DNA from: Bradyrhizobium sp. Gha
Lineage (GTDB): Bacteria > Pseudomonadota > Alphaproteobacteria > Rhizobiales > Xanthobacteraceae
NCBI RefSeq assembly: GCF_900113735.1
Contig: NZ_FOQM01000005.1
Location: forward strand, 186,001 to 250,000
DNA: 64,000 bases
Direction of reading: 5' to 3'
The stretch's first letter is position 1, and the number at the start of each line of letters is the position of its first letter. The notes beneath the pieces are model-generated. The model saw only the letters and a program-made list of their open reading frames with translations, was not told the DNA's origin and made no database searches. Made by a program: the position numbers and the translations under genes. Positions 33,633-41,972 of this stretch are shown one piece after another.

Positions 33633-35513
33633 TTACCCTTGAGCCTGGATCAACGTATTCATCATGCTCTGCACAACCGACATCACGTGAGCGTTGGCGG
33701 CATAGGCATTCTGAAGCTGGATCAGGTTCGACATCTCCGAGTCCAGATTGACGCTTGAGGTCGAGTTGAACTTGGCTTGCAACGTCGAGACCACGACGCT
33801 CTGGCCTTGCTGGAGCGCGGTCGCCTGGGTCGAGGCATTGGCCTGGACGCTCAGGAACTGCTGCAGGTAATTCGAGACGCTGCCGGTGAACGGCTGGCTC
33901 GCCGAGCCGAGACCGGTCTGCGGCGAGTAGGAGTACACCGCGCTGGTGAGCTGCGAGTAGAGATAGTCCGAGCGCGTGGTGTCGCCCGTGGGCGTCACCG
34001 GCGAGGTGCTGTAGATCGACAGCCTGGTGGGGTCGGCGGTGAGCTGCGTGTTCACGGCGATACGGCCGGCAAGGCCGGTCATCTGCGAGCCGGACCCGGT
34101 GATCGCGCCGGTATAGAGTGCCTGACCGCCGTCGGTGAACAGCGGCAGTTGCGGACCGCCCGAGGCCAGCGACGAGACCGTCTTGCTGCTCGACGCCGCT
34201 GTGACCTTGGCGAGGCCGGAATTGTCATCGGTGACGCGCAGCGTCGTCGCAGTCGCAGGCGACGGCGCCGGGGAAAACGACAGATGCGAGCCCGGGAGCG
34301 CGCCGTTGAGCGCCGCTGCTATGGCGCCCATGCCGCCTGAAAAATTGATGCCGATCTGCACCGGGTTGGCATTGGTGCCGTTCGGCAGCGGCAACGCCGT
34401 CGGATCGGTCACGTTCACCAGGGTAACCTGGCGCTGGGTGTTGGTGGAGTCGGTATAGGTGATGTTGACGGTGTTGCCGGGCTGCGCGCCGGCGAGATCG
34501 ATATCGAAGCCGGCGGGCGGCCCGGCGACGGTGGTGCCCGCCGTGGTCTTGTCCGACAGCGCGCTCGACATCGTCGCGGCGAGCTGGTCGACCTGGTTCT
34601 GTGCCTGCACCAGCGTCTGGTCGCGCAGCTTGAGGTCGGCCGCGATCTGGCCGGAGGAGACGACATTGTTGCCGGCGACGTCGATGGACGAGCCGTTCGG
34701 CAGCTTGATGGTGAGCGCGCCGACCCCGGACTTCGTCGGATCGATGTTGTAGAGCGAGGTCGCCGACAGCGCGCCGACAGATGCGAAAGAGAATTGCGAG
34801 GCGAGCCCCGCGCCGACCAGCTGGATGCCTGTGGTGGTGTAGATGTTGGCCTGGTTCGATCCGTCGGTGGTGACACGGACGTCGACATACTTCGAGAGTG
34901 AGTTGATGGCCTGGTCGCGCTGGTCCATCAGCGTCGCTGCAGAGGGATCAGTCGGCGCGAGGCCCTGAAGCTTGGTGTTGATGTCGGCAATCTGGTTCAG
35001 CGCGGCATTGGCGGCTTGCGACGAGGTGCCGAGATCCTGCTCGACGTTCGAACGCAGCGACTGGATGCCCTTGGTGGTGACGTTGAGCTGCGTCGCCAGC
35101 GCCTGAGCGGCGGCGAGCGCAACGCGCTGCGCCGACGAGGAGCCTGCGCTGGTGGAGAGCGCCTGCAGCGAGGAGGTGAAATCGTTCAGCGCGTTCTCGA
35201 GCGTGCCGCTGTTGCCGGGCGTGCCGTAGACACTCTGAAGCTGCTTCAGGATGTTGGCCATCTGGTCGGCGTAGCCGCTGCCGCCGGTCTCGGTGCGCAG
35301 CTGGTTCTGCACATAGCTGTCGATGTCGCGGCTGACGCCTGTCGTCTTCGCCGTCGAGCCGAAGTCGCCAGTGGTGACTTCGATCTGGTTCGGCGTCTGG
35401 GCGACGTAACCCGGCGTCTGCGAGTTTGCGACGTTCGACGAGACGATCGAGAGCGCCGCCTGGTTGGCGCGCAGACCGCTCATCGCACTGGCAAGGGCTG
35501 AACTCAAACCCAT
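33633..35513 (-). CDS. flgK: Hook-associated protein FlgK
   Basis: FlgK is the first hook-filament junction ring. The 626-aa protein has the rod/hook family N terminus (LRANQAALSIVSSNVANSQT, PGYVAQ), the FlgK helical core (LRTETGGSGYADQMANILKQLQSVYG-like region at about 92-117) and the C-terminal VNLDSEMSNLIQLQNAYAAN. Its length is typical of alphaproteobacterial FlgK. It lies 18 bp upstream of flgL and 34 bp after flgE. Confidence 0.95.
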   Translation of the reverse strand: MGLSSALASAMSGLRANQAALSIVSSNVANSQTPGYVAQTPNQIEVTTGDFGSTAKTTGVSRDIDSYVQNQLRTETGGSGYADQMANILKQLQSVYGTPGNSGTLENALNDFTSSLQALSTSAGSSSAQRVALAAAQALATQLNVTTKGIQSLRSNVEQDLGTSSQAANAALNQIADINTKLQGLAPTDPSAATLMDQRDQAINSLSKYVDVRVTTDGSNQANIYTTTGIQLVGAGLASQFSFASVGALSATSLYNIDPTKSGVGALTIKLPNGSSIDVAGNNVVSSGQIAADLKLRDQTLVQAQNQVDQLAATMSSALSDKTTAGTTVAGPPAGFDIDLAGAQPGNTVNITYTDSTNTQRQVTLVNVTDPTALPLPNGTNANPVQIGINFSGGMGAIAAALNGALPGSHLSFSPAPSPATATTLRVTDDNSGLAKVTAASSSKTVSSLASGGPQLPLFTDGGQALYTGAITGSGSQMTGLAGRIAVNTQLTADPTRLSIYSTSPVTPTGDTTRSDYLYSQLTSAVYSYSPQTGLGSASQPFTGSVSNYLQQFLSVQANASTQATALQQGQSVVVSTLQAKFNSTSSVNLDSEMSNLIQLQNAYAANAHVMSVVQSMMNTLIQAQG

Positions 35514-35547
35514 CTTACTTGCCGCCTTCGGTTACGTTGCGCGCCGA

Positions 35548-37797
35548 TCAGCGCAACACGTTCAGGAGATCCTGGACCATCGAATTCGCCGTCGTGATCA
35601 CCTTGGTATTGGCCGAATAGGCCTGCTGGGTCACGATCAGCTTGGTGAACTCGTCGGCGATGTCGGTGTTGGATCCTTCCAGCGACGAACCGCTGATGGT
35701 GCCCGAGGCGCCGGCGATCGCCGGACCCGACTGGTCGGTCACCGCATAGGCGCCGCCATCGAGTGCCTTGAGGTAGTTGGTGCCGTTGAAGTGCGAGAGC
35801 GTCACCTGGGCGAGGTCGAGGTTCTGACCGTTGGAGAAGGTGCCGACCACGATGCCGTTGTTGTTGACGGCGACCGAACGAAGCTGACCGGCAGCGTAGC
35901 CGTTCTGCGTGATGGTGTTGATGGTCACCGCGCCGCTGGTGCTGGCATATTGCGTCAGCCCGCCAGAGGAGATGTTGAAGGCGACCGAGCCGAGCGACTG
36001 ATTGTCGACCGAGACATTGTTGAGGGTGATGCCCGAGCCGGCCGGCGAGGTCAGCGAGCCGTCGCTGGCAAAGGTGAACGCCTGGCCCGCGTTCGTCCAT
36101 GCAGGATCCGCGCCGGTCGTGTTGCTCTGGTAAAACAGGTTCCACGTGTCAGCATGACCTGCACCCAACGAAGCACTATCCGTTTTGGCCCAGCGCAGTT
36201 GGAGGTTTACCGGCGTGCCGGCCGCGTTGTAGGCGGTCACGGCGCCGCCGCTGATGGATTCCTTGGTGAAGGTCGCAACCTCGCTGCTGAGCACAGTGCC
36301 TTGGCCGGAGCCACCGCCGCCTCCGCGATTCTTGGAGATGGATGACGTGAAGCCGAGGGCGGCGAAGGCAGCACTGGCGGTGGCCGAGCCAGACACCGAT
36401 ACTGACAGGTCGTTGATCTTGCCGGTGTTCAGCGTAACGACCCCGCTAGAGTTGACCGAGGATCCGTTCGCACCGCTGAGCGCGTCGATCTTGCCCAGCA
36501 AGGTGTTGATGTCATCGCCGACGTTGATCTGGTTCGCCCCTGAGGCACCCGACGCCATGAAGACCAATGGTTTGCCGTCGACCGTAATCGTATCGCCCGC
36601 CTGAAAGCCCGTTGAGAGAACTTCCGGACCGCCGGCGGTCGCAGTACCGCTCAGCAACGTTGTGCCCGTGATCGCTGGATTGGACAGAACATTGCCGCCG
36701 CGGGTCACAGTGCTGAGGCCGAGCGTGGTTGCGGCCTGGCTGCTGAGGACTGTCACATCGGTAGCGGTGCCGGTTGCGATCTGGATCTTTCCACCGGCGG
36801 TCATAGTCACGTTGCCGGCGGGGACGCCGGCGGCTGACGCGATCGCACTCAGGACGTCTGACACCTTCGCCCCAGTGCCTGCGCCGAGGCCGATCGTGGA
36901 GTTTGTGCCGAGCGAGACGGTGGTGGTGTTGTTGAATTGTATGGTGTTGCCGTTAACCGTCAGCGTCTGACCAATGAGCGAGCTGAGGTCAAGATGCGGG
37001 GTCGTTCCGGTATCGAGGGACGTGCCGCTATTGGCTGGGGCCGAGGCGCTGTCCTGAAGCGCGACAGCCCCTGTCGCGGTGGTGGACGTATAGGCTGAGC
37101 GCAAGTTGCCGGTGGCAGCCGATCCGGCAACCGCCACGCTCGTATAGGGTGCGGGGGGCGTGCCAAAGATCAACGGGTTGTTTGTGAAATCGGATGGATT
37201 CAGCCCACCGGCCGCAAGCAACGACCCGCTCGCTCCCGTTGAGCTCGCCGGCGTGTTCGGCTGGGTCGGCAGGTTCGCCGCGTACTGGATCGACGACGTC
37301 GCCTGCGCCGGGACGAAATTATTCTGGAATTGCAGCACCGTCGGCACGTTCCCAGTCGGGTTGCCGGTCTTGGGGTCGACCGCGACGCCCATCAGATAAT
37401 AACCGGCACCGTTGACGAGGTTGCCGTTGGAATTGATCTGGAAGTCGCCGCGACGAGTGTAATAGGAGACGCCGTCGAACACCGGCGCGTTGTCGACGGT
37501 GCCGGTGGCCTTCTGCACCGAGAAGAAGCCGTCGCCCGTGATCGCCATGTTGGTGGCGACCGAGGAGGACGAGATCGTGCCCTGGGTGGTGATGGTCGCC
37601 TGTGCGTGCGCGGTGACGCCGCCGGCAACCTGCTTGCTCGGCACGGAGGCGTCGGGAATGAGATCCTCGAAGCTGGTCCCGATGCCCTTGTAACCGGTGG
37701 TGGACGAGTTCGCGATGTTGCCCGAGATGTTCTGAAGCGCGTAGGACTGCGCCTGCAGGCCACCCACCGAGGTGTTCATTGCATCGAAGATACCCAT
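35548..37797 (-). CDS. flgE: Flagellar hook protein FlgE (extended)
   Basis: FlgE polymerises into the hook. N-terminal signatures are LQNISGNIANSSTTGYKG and MAITGDGFFSVQ; C-terminal ones are GSSLEGSNTDIADEFTKLIV and QAYSANTKVI. The 749-aa length is much greater than the usual 400. Two flagellin-IN-like modules (about residues 269-365 and 398-490) fill the surface-exposed centre, the second clearly akin to the flgL module (FMASGASGANQINV, AAFAALGFTSS). A poly-glycine stretch follows. A sigma-54 promoter lies 63 bp upstream. Confidence 0.95.
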   Translation of the reverse strand: MGIFDAMNTSVGGLQAQSYALQNISGNIANSSTTGYKGIGTSFEDLIPDASVPSKQVAGGVTAHAQATITTQGTISSSSVATNMAITGDGFFSVQKATGTVDNAPVFDGVSYYTRRGDFQINSNGNLVNGAGYYLMGVAVDPKTGNPTGNVPTVLQFQNNFVPAQATSSIQYAANLPTQPNTPASSTGASGSLLAAGGLNPSDFTNNPLIFGTPPAPYTSVAVAGSAATGNLRSAYTSTTATGAVALQDSASAPANSGTSLDTGTTPHLDLSSLIGQTLTVNGNTIQFNNTTTVSLGTNSTIGLGAGTGAKVSDVLSAIASAAGVPAGNVTMTAGGKIQIATGTATDVTVLSSQAATTLGLSTVTRGGNVLSNPAITGTTLLSGTATAGGPEVLSTGFQAGDTITVDGKPLVFMASGASGANQINVGDDINTLLGKIDALSGANGSSVNSSGVVTLNTGKINDLSVSVSGSATASAAFAALGFTSSISKNRGGGGGSGQGTVLSSEVATFTKESISGGAVTAYNAAGTPVNLQLRWAKTDSASLGAGHADTWNLFYQSNTTGADPAWTNAGQAFTFASDGSLTSPAGSGITLNNVSVDNQSLGSVAFNISSGGLTQYASTSGAVTINTITQNGYAAGQLRSVAVNNNGIVVGTFSNGQNLDLAQVTLSHFNGTNYLKALDGGAYAVTDQSGPAIAGASGTISGSSLEGSNTDIADEFTKLIVTQQAYSANTKVITTANSMVQDLLNVLR

Positions 37798-37860
37798 AAC
37801 TTTGTCTCCAGATCCGATCTCGGCGGCCGGTCGGTGGTGGCCGCAGTCGGGAGAGACAGT

Positions 37861-37877
37861 CGCAAGGGCTATGCCAA
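37861..37877 (-). promoter_or_regulatory. Sigma-54 type promoter of the flgE-flgK-flgL operon
   Basis: The minus strand reads TTGGCATAGCCCTTGCG, with TGGCAT, five bases, TTGC: a complete -24/-12 match with correct GG-GC spacing, about 63 bp before flgE. Confidence 0.8.
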
Positions 37878-37915
37878 AGCGGGTATTTTCATGAAATCAA
37901 TGACTTAAATAGAAA

Positions 37916-37939
37916 TGCCCCGGTCGAATGACCGGGGCA
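37916..37939 (-). terminator. Rho-independent terminator of msrB
   Basis: A perfect 10-bp stem (TGCCCCGGTC / GACCGGGGCA) with a 4-base loop is followed on the minus strand by TTTCTATTT. It also insulates the flgE promoter from msrB transcription. Confidence 0.8.
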
Positions 37940-37975
37940 CAATTGCCGGGCCGGCAACAATTGCCGGATCAAACT

Positions 37976-38488
37976 TCACGTTGCCGACGGTGTCGCGGGG
38001 TGGAACACCAAGCCGAAACCGTCGATGCAATAGCGCAATCCAGTCGGCTTCGGACCGTCATCAAAGACGTGACCGAGATGACCGCCGCAGCGACGGCAGT
38101 GCACCTCGGTACGCACCATGCCGAAGGTGCGGTCCTCGGTCTTGCCGACATTGCCCTCGATCGGCTGGTAGAAGCTCGGCCAGCCCGTGCCGCTCTCGAA
38201 CTTGGTCTCGGACGCAAACAGCGGCAGGTCGCAGCCGGCGCAGGCGAAGATCCCCTTGCGGTGCTCGTTCAGCAGCGGGCTGGAGCCCGGGCGCTCGGTG
38301 CCCTCCTTCCGAAGTATCTCATATTGCTGCGGCGTCAATTGCGCACGCCACTCGGCGTCGGTCTTCTCGATCTCGAATTTTTGCGCGACTTTCTCTCCAG
38401 CCTGCGCCGGCGTTGCTCTCAGCCAGCGGAAGGCTGAAAAGCCAAAAAGGCCGGCGACGGTCGTTAGCAGGATGCGGCGGTCAAACAT
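37976..38488 (-). CDS. msrB: Peptide-methionine (R)-S-oxide reductase, exported
   Basis: MsrB reduces methionine-R-sulfoxide in proteins. From the ATG at 38488 the protein has 170 aa, with an N-terminal hydrophobic signal-like segment ([17 protein letters not shown]) ending near TPAQA, so it is probably periplasmic. Both zinc CxxC pairs (CAGC, CRRC), the GTGWPSF motif and the catalytic cysteine in LRYCIDG are present. The RR pair before the hydrophobic run could be a Tat signal. It has its own terminator. Confidence 0.94.
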   Translation of the reverse strand: MFDRRILLTTVAGLFGFSAFRWLRATPAQAGEKVAQKFEIEKTDAEWRAQLTPQQYEILRKEGTERPGSSPLLNEHRKGIFACAGCDLPLFASETKFESGTGWPSFYQPIEGNVGKTEDRTFGMVRTEVHCRRCGGHLGHVFDDGPKPTGLRYCIDGFGLVFHPATPSAT

Positions 38489-38575
38489 CTCATTCTCCGT
38501 GCGCGGGGAGTCCATGCCCTGAGATACGGGCCCTCACGGCCGATGTTACACTTCCAGGCGGAATTTTTCGCGCCC

Positions 38576-40039
38576 TTATTGCGAGACGCCCTGCTCCTCG
38601 GCGACCGGTTCCGCTTCCTTCGGCGCAGCCGGCCGCGGCGCCGGCGGGGCCACACGCGGCCGAACCCCTGAGGGCTGACGGCGCGGACCGGTGCCGGCGG
38701 CCCGGTTGGCCTTAGCGAGCCTGGCCTCGCGCTCCCGGTCCTTTACCTGTGCCCGCTCGCGATAGCGCGCAAGCGACCCCGCGGCAGCGGAACTCGCCCT
38801 GCCCCATAGGCCGACCAATTGGCCGGCAACCCGCCCGGCGGTGCCGCCGGCCCAGACCAGCTCGAATGGCGAAAACAGTTTCCATCGGTCGTCGCCCGAC
38901 AGGATGCTGCGCGCGATCAGCTGCCCGGACATGGCTGAAATGTTCATGCCCTGGCGGCCGAACCCGCTCGCCACCCACAGGCCTTTGCGCAATTCTCCGA
39001 TCTGCGGCATGCCGTGCACGGTCTGCCCGGTGGCGCCGCCGAACGTTTCCGATATCTCGACATTGCCGAGCTCGGGGAAGATCGACCGGATCCGTCGCTT
39101 GACGCTGCCCGCAAAGCGCTGCGGCCGCGCGGCCCAGGTCGTCTCCGGGCTCTCCCACATCAGGCGGTCACCGTCGACGATGCGAAAATGATCGACGCCG
39201 TCGGAATCCATCACCGATCCCTTGAAGCCGATGATCTCATGCACACGATCGCCGAGCGGCGCGGTGATGCCGGCATAGCGCCAGACCGGAAGCAGCGTCT
39301 CCGACAGCCGCCGCATCGGCGCGCCGAGATGAATGTTGCCGGCGAGCACGATGTGGGCGGCACGCAGCCGTGCCGAGGGCGTCACGATGCGCTTGCGGAT
39401 ACCGGAATGATCGATGCTGACGACAGGCGTATCCTCGAAGATGCGCGCACCCGCGCGCCGCGCCAGCGCGGCGAGGCCGTGGACATATCTGCGGCCCTCG
39501 ACCTGGAACGCTTTGGGGTAGTGGACGCCGTGGAAATAACGATCGGTCTTCAGCGCGGCGCGAACGCGATCGACCTGCCAGCCCTCGGCCTCGGTGTCGA
39601 AATCCTCATTCAGCATCTGCAGCCGGCTGATCAGCCGGTCGCCGGCATCGACGTTGGAGACCTCGAGCACGCCGTCGGTGAGGCCGATATCAGGCATGTT
39701 TTCTTCGCTGGCATTGGCGCGCACGAACTCGGCGCCCTGCTTGGAGAGCGTCCACAACTCGATGGCGTCCTCGAAGCCGATCCGCTCGATCAGCTCGGTG
39801 AGCGGCAGCGCAAAACCGGGCATCACCGTGCCGAGCTGGTTGCCGGAGGCGTTCCAGCCGATATGGCGGCCTTCGAGCACGGCTACGCTGGCCCCGAGCC
39901 GGGCCGCCTCAAGCGCGATGGAAAGGCCCGCGAGCCCTGCCCCGATAATGCAGATATCCGCGTCAAGATCGAAGGACAGCCGGATACGCTCGCGAAAGCC
40001 GGCTTCTTCCTGGGACACGCTTGTGAAAGTCTCGTTCAT
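38576..40039 (-). CDS. FAD-dependent oxidoreductase (DAO family)
   Basis: DAO-family enzymes oxidise amines or amino acids with FAD. The protein (about 487 aa from the ATG at 40039) has the dinucleotide motif ADICIIGAGLAGLSIALEAARLG at about residues 28-50 and a GNQLGTVMPGFA block, resembling PuuB/OrdL-type glutamylputrescine oxidases. The FAD-closing motif is LWVASGFGRQGMNIS (about 370-384). The last 100 residues are an unusual basic, proline-rich tail. An ATG at 40060 is an alternative start. Substrate not assigned. Confidence 0.85.
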   Translation of the reverse strand: MNETFTSVSQEEAGFRERIRLSFDLDADICIIGAGLAGLSIALEAARLGASVAVLEGRHIGWNASGNQLGTVMPGFALPLTELIERIGFEDAIELWTLSKQGAEFVRANASEENMPDIGLTDGVLEVSNVDAGDRLISRLQMLNEDFDTEAEGWQVDRVRAALKTDRYFHGVHYPKAFQVEGRRYVHGLAALARRAGARIFEDTPVVSIDHSGIRKRIVTPSARLRAAHIVLAGNIHLGAPMRRLSETLLPVWRYAGITAPLGDRVHEIIGFKGSVMDSDGVDHFRIVDGDRLMWESPETTWAARPQRFAGSVKRRIRSIFPELGNVEISETFGGATGQTVHGMPQIGELRKGLWVASGFGRQGMNISAMSGQLIARSILSGDDRWKLFSPFELVWAGGTAGRVAGQLVGLWGRASSAAAGSLARYRERAQVKDREREARLAKANRAAGTGPRRQPSGVRPRVAPPAPRPAAPKEAEPVAEEQGVSQ

Positions 40040-40131
40040 AGCGTTTCTTAAGATACCCATCGGCCGCTTGTCACCTTGTCCTCAACAGGCGCCTGTAGAT
40101 TATTCAAGATGTGGAACGATTCGAGAATGCC

Positions 40132-40668
40132 ATGCGCCGTTTGATGCTGCTGCGTCACGCCAAGACCGAGACGGACGCGCCGAGCGGCCGCGACCAGGAC
40201 CGCCGGCTCGACGATCGGGGCCAGCGGGATGCTGCCGAGATGGGCGACTGGATCGCCGCCCATCATCCAGTCCCCCAGATGGTGCTGGTGTCGCATGCGG
40301 TCCGGGCCCGGCAAACCTGGGACATCGCCTGGGAGGCAATGAAGGACCGCGTCGCGGCGCCTGAGGTCGAGATCCTGCCGGAACTCTACGGCGCGGACCC
40401 CGCGCGGATTCTCGAAACGGTTCGCACTGCAACCGTCCCGGCCAACCCAAGGCAATTGCTGCTGGTCGGGCATAATCCAGGCATGCACGAGGCTGCCCTG
40501 ATGCTGACGGGCGGCGGCGATCCGGCGGCCGCCAAGTCGCTCGCCGACAATCTGCCCACCGCGGGGCTTGCGATCCTGGACTTTGACGTCAAGGATTGGA
40601 GTGACGTGGCCTACCGCCGCGGCAAACTGGTGCTGTTCGTCAGCCCCAAGTTGCTTCGACTGGGGTGA
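40132..40668 (+). CDS. SixA-like histidine phosphatase
   Basis: Members of this branch dephosphorylate phosphohistidine or small phosphate esters. The 178-aa protein begins with the RHG motif LMLLRHAKT, followed by the arginine in SHAVRARQTW and the second catalytic histidine in LLVGHNPGMHE, the complete active-site set. It is cytoplasmic. The start could also be the GTG at 40111. It is divergent from the DAO gene. Confidence 0.92.
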   Translation: MRRLMLLRHAKTETDAPSGRDQDRRLDDRGQRDAAEMGDWIAAHHPVPQMVLVSHAVRARQTWDIAWEAMKDRVAAPEVEILPELYGADPARILETVRTATVPANPRQLLLVGHNPGMHEAALMLTGGGDPAAAKSLADNLPTAGLAILDFDVKDWSDVAYRRGKLVLFVSPKLLRLG

Positions 40669-40722
40669 GACGCGCTGGCGCCTTCCCCATGTTGATCCAG
40701 CTTGGTCATTAGGGAGGCGCAG

Positions 40723-41148
40723 ATGTTCAAGTCCATCCTCGTACCCATCGACCTCGCCGACACCGATCTGGCAAAGCCTGCGATCGCGACCGCGACGACG
40801 CTGTCGCAGAACTGGAACGGATCGATCCGGCTGCTCAACGTGCTGCCGATGACGCCCGTGATGCTGGCGGAATACGTCCCGGCCGATTTCGACGAGCAGC
40901 AGCGCCAGACCTCGGAAGAGGCACTCGCCATCGTCGCGCGCGAATCCGGCATCGACGCCTCCCATATCTCCAGCGTGGTCCGCCAGGGCGGCATCTATCA
41001 CGAGATCCTGGAGGAAGCCGCGCAGATGAAGGCCGATCTGATCGTCATGACCTCGCACCGGCCTGCGATGCGCACCTATTTCCTCGGATCGAACGCCGGG
41101 CACGTGGTGCGTTACGCGAAATGCTCGGTGCTCGTGGTGCGGCACTAA
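40723..41148 (+). CDS. Universal stress protein (UspA family)
   Basis: The 141-aa single-domain USP starts MFKSILVPIDLAD, with an AGGGAGG ribosome site 7 bp upstream that decides the ATG at 40723. The C-terminal nucleotide-loop region is DLIVMTSHRP..YFLGSNAGHVVRYAKCSVLVV, close to the GSxxxxVxxxAxCPVLVV pattern of ATP-binding members. It lies 55 bp downstream of the phosphatase gene and may be cotranscribed. Confidence 0.94.
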   Translation: MFKSILVPIDLADTDLAKPAIATATTLSQNWNGSIRLLNVLPMTPVMLAEYVPADFDEQQRQTSEEALAIVARESGIDASHISSVVRQGGIYHEILEEAAQMKADLIVMTSHRPAMRTYFLGSNAGHVVRYAKCSVLVVRH

Positions 41149-41374
41149 CCTCGGAGCAATGTCGTGAAGCAATGGTGGCGGAGATGGACCTACGAGGTCC
41201 CGCTCGCAATCGGCCGCGGATGCAGCGCCTCGGCCTCAGGCATCGGCGCCAGCGCGGCGCTCCGACAAGGCCTCGCCGCAGGCCCGCCCCATCCGAGGAT
41301 GATCGCGCTTATGGTGATAAGTGGGGCCAGGTCGCGCTGGCCTGATGCTGACAATGCTGAGCTGAGATTACGCT
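41149..41374 (+). other. Intergenic stretch after the USP gene, no confident gene
   Basis: Together with the repeat that follows, this fills the 400-bp gap before the DUF1127 gene. A short open frame starts at a GTG near 41164 but runs straight into the palindromic repeat, where it reads CHCERSEAIQK, a well-known artefact of this repeat type. I see no ribosome site or family match. Confidence 0.5.
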
Positions 41375-41453
41375 GTCATTGCGAGCGCAGCGAAGCAATC
41401 CAGAAATGCATCCGCGGAAAGACTCTGGATTGCCTCGCTGCGCTCGCATTGAC
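41375..41453. repeat. Palindromic GTCATTGCGAGC repeat, copy 2
   Basis: Same layout as the element at 13288-13371: GTCATTGCGAGC.., AGCGAAGCAATCCAG, TCCGCGGAAAG, TCTGGATTGC and an inverted end. The distal arm has lost one base of the CGCAATGAC end. Confidence 0.9.
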
Positions 41454-41550
41454 GACTTGGAAGCGGTTGTGCACGGAAACTCGCTCTCGTGTCGGCTCTG
41501 CGCAGCAGCGTCAGAACGCTGCAGCGCATCCGGGACTCAGGTAAGGCGTC

Positions 41551-41787
41551 TCAGATATACCGCGTCAGTTCGGCTTTGAACTGGCCGTAGACGGCGTCTT
41601 CGATCTGGCTGCGGTTGATCCCGATGTCGCGCAAGGCGCGGTCGTCGAGCTCGTTCAGCGTCTTGATGGCGGTGCGGCGCTCAAGGCGGTCGAACAGCGC
41701 ATAGGCGGCGTTGACGAGCCTGGCAAAAAATCCGCTCGACGAGGATGGGCGTAAACTCCGCCCGGCAGTTTGCGAGATCATGGTCAT
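41551..41787 (-). CDS. DUF1127 (YjiS-like) small protein
   Basis: The 78-aa protein ends with the DUF1127 core: a helix LFDRLERRTAIKTLNELDD, then RALRDIGINRSQIEDAVYG. Arginine-rich DUF1127 proteins in alphaproteobacteria have been linked to RNA and phosphate metabolism. The N-terminal 25 residues are serine-rich and variable. It is a single gene, preceded by GAGAAGAA. Confidence 0.9.
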   Translation of the reverse strand: MTMISQTAGRSLRPSSSSGFFARLVNAAYALFDRLERRTAIKTLNELDDRALRDIGINRSQIEDAVYGQFKAELTRYI

Positions 41788-41934
41788 GTTTCTTCTCCGG
41801 CCTGAAGTCCCGCGCGGCGATGCAGATGCCGTTGGCGCAAACGCTCGAGCGCCTGCACCTCATTTGCCGTCGGATTGCTCTCGCTCTCCTCGGCTCAATC
41901 GCGGACCTTGATGGAACTTAAATGCTCCAGTACA

Positions 41935-41971
41935 TTGCTCGGAGCAAGAAAAACATTGCTCTCGGTGCAAT
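41935..41971 (+). promoter_or_regulatory. Two candidate operators before the MocR gene
   Basis: TTGCTCGGAGCAA (41935-41947) and ATTGCTCTCGGTGCAAT (41955-41971) are inverted repeats sharing the TTGCTC half-site, and another TGCTC half lies at 41923. They abut the start codon at 41973, where a bound regulator would block expression. Autoregulation is inferred. Confidence 0.45.
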
Positions 41972-41972
41972 A

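Noticed and set aside
41375..41453. Possible CRISPR unit or insertion sequence end
   Set aside because: The repeats are single, 28 kb apart and palindromic, with no spacer array, cas gene or transposase.
41164..41544. 126-aa plus-strand frame between the USP and DUF1127 genes
   Set aside because: It runs through the palindromic repeat, giving CHCERSEAIQ, a known artefact; no ribosome site or family match.
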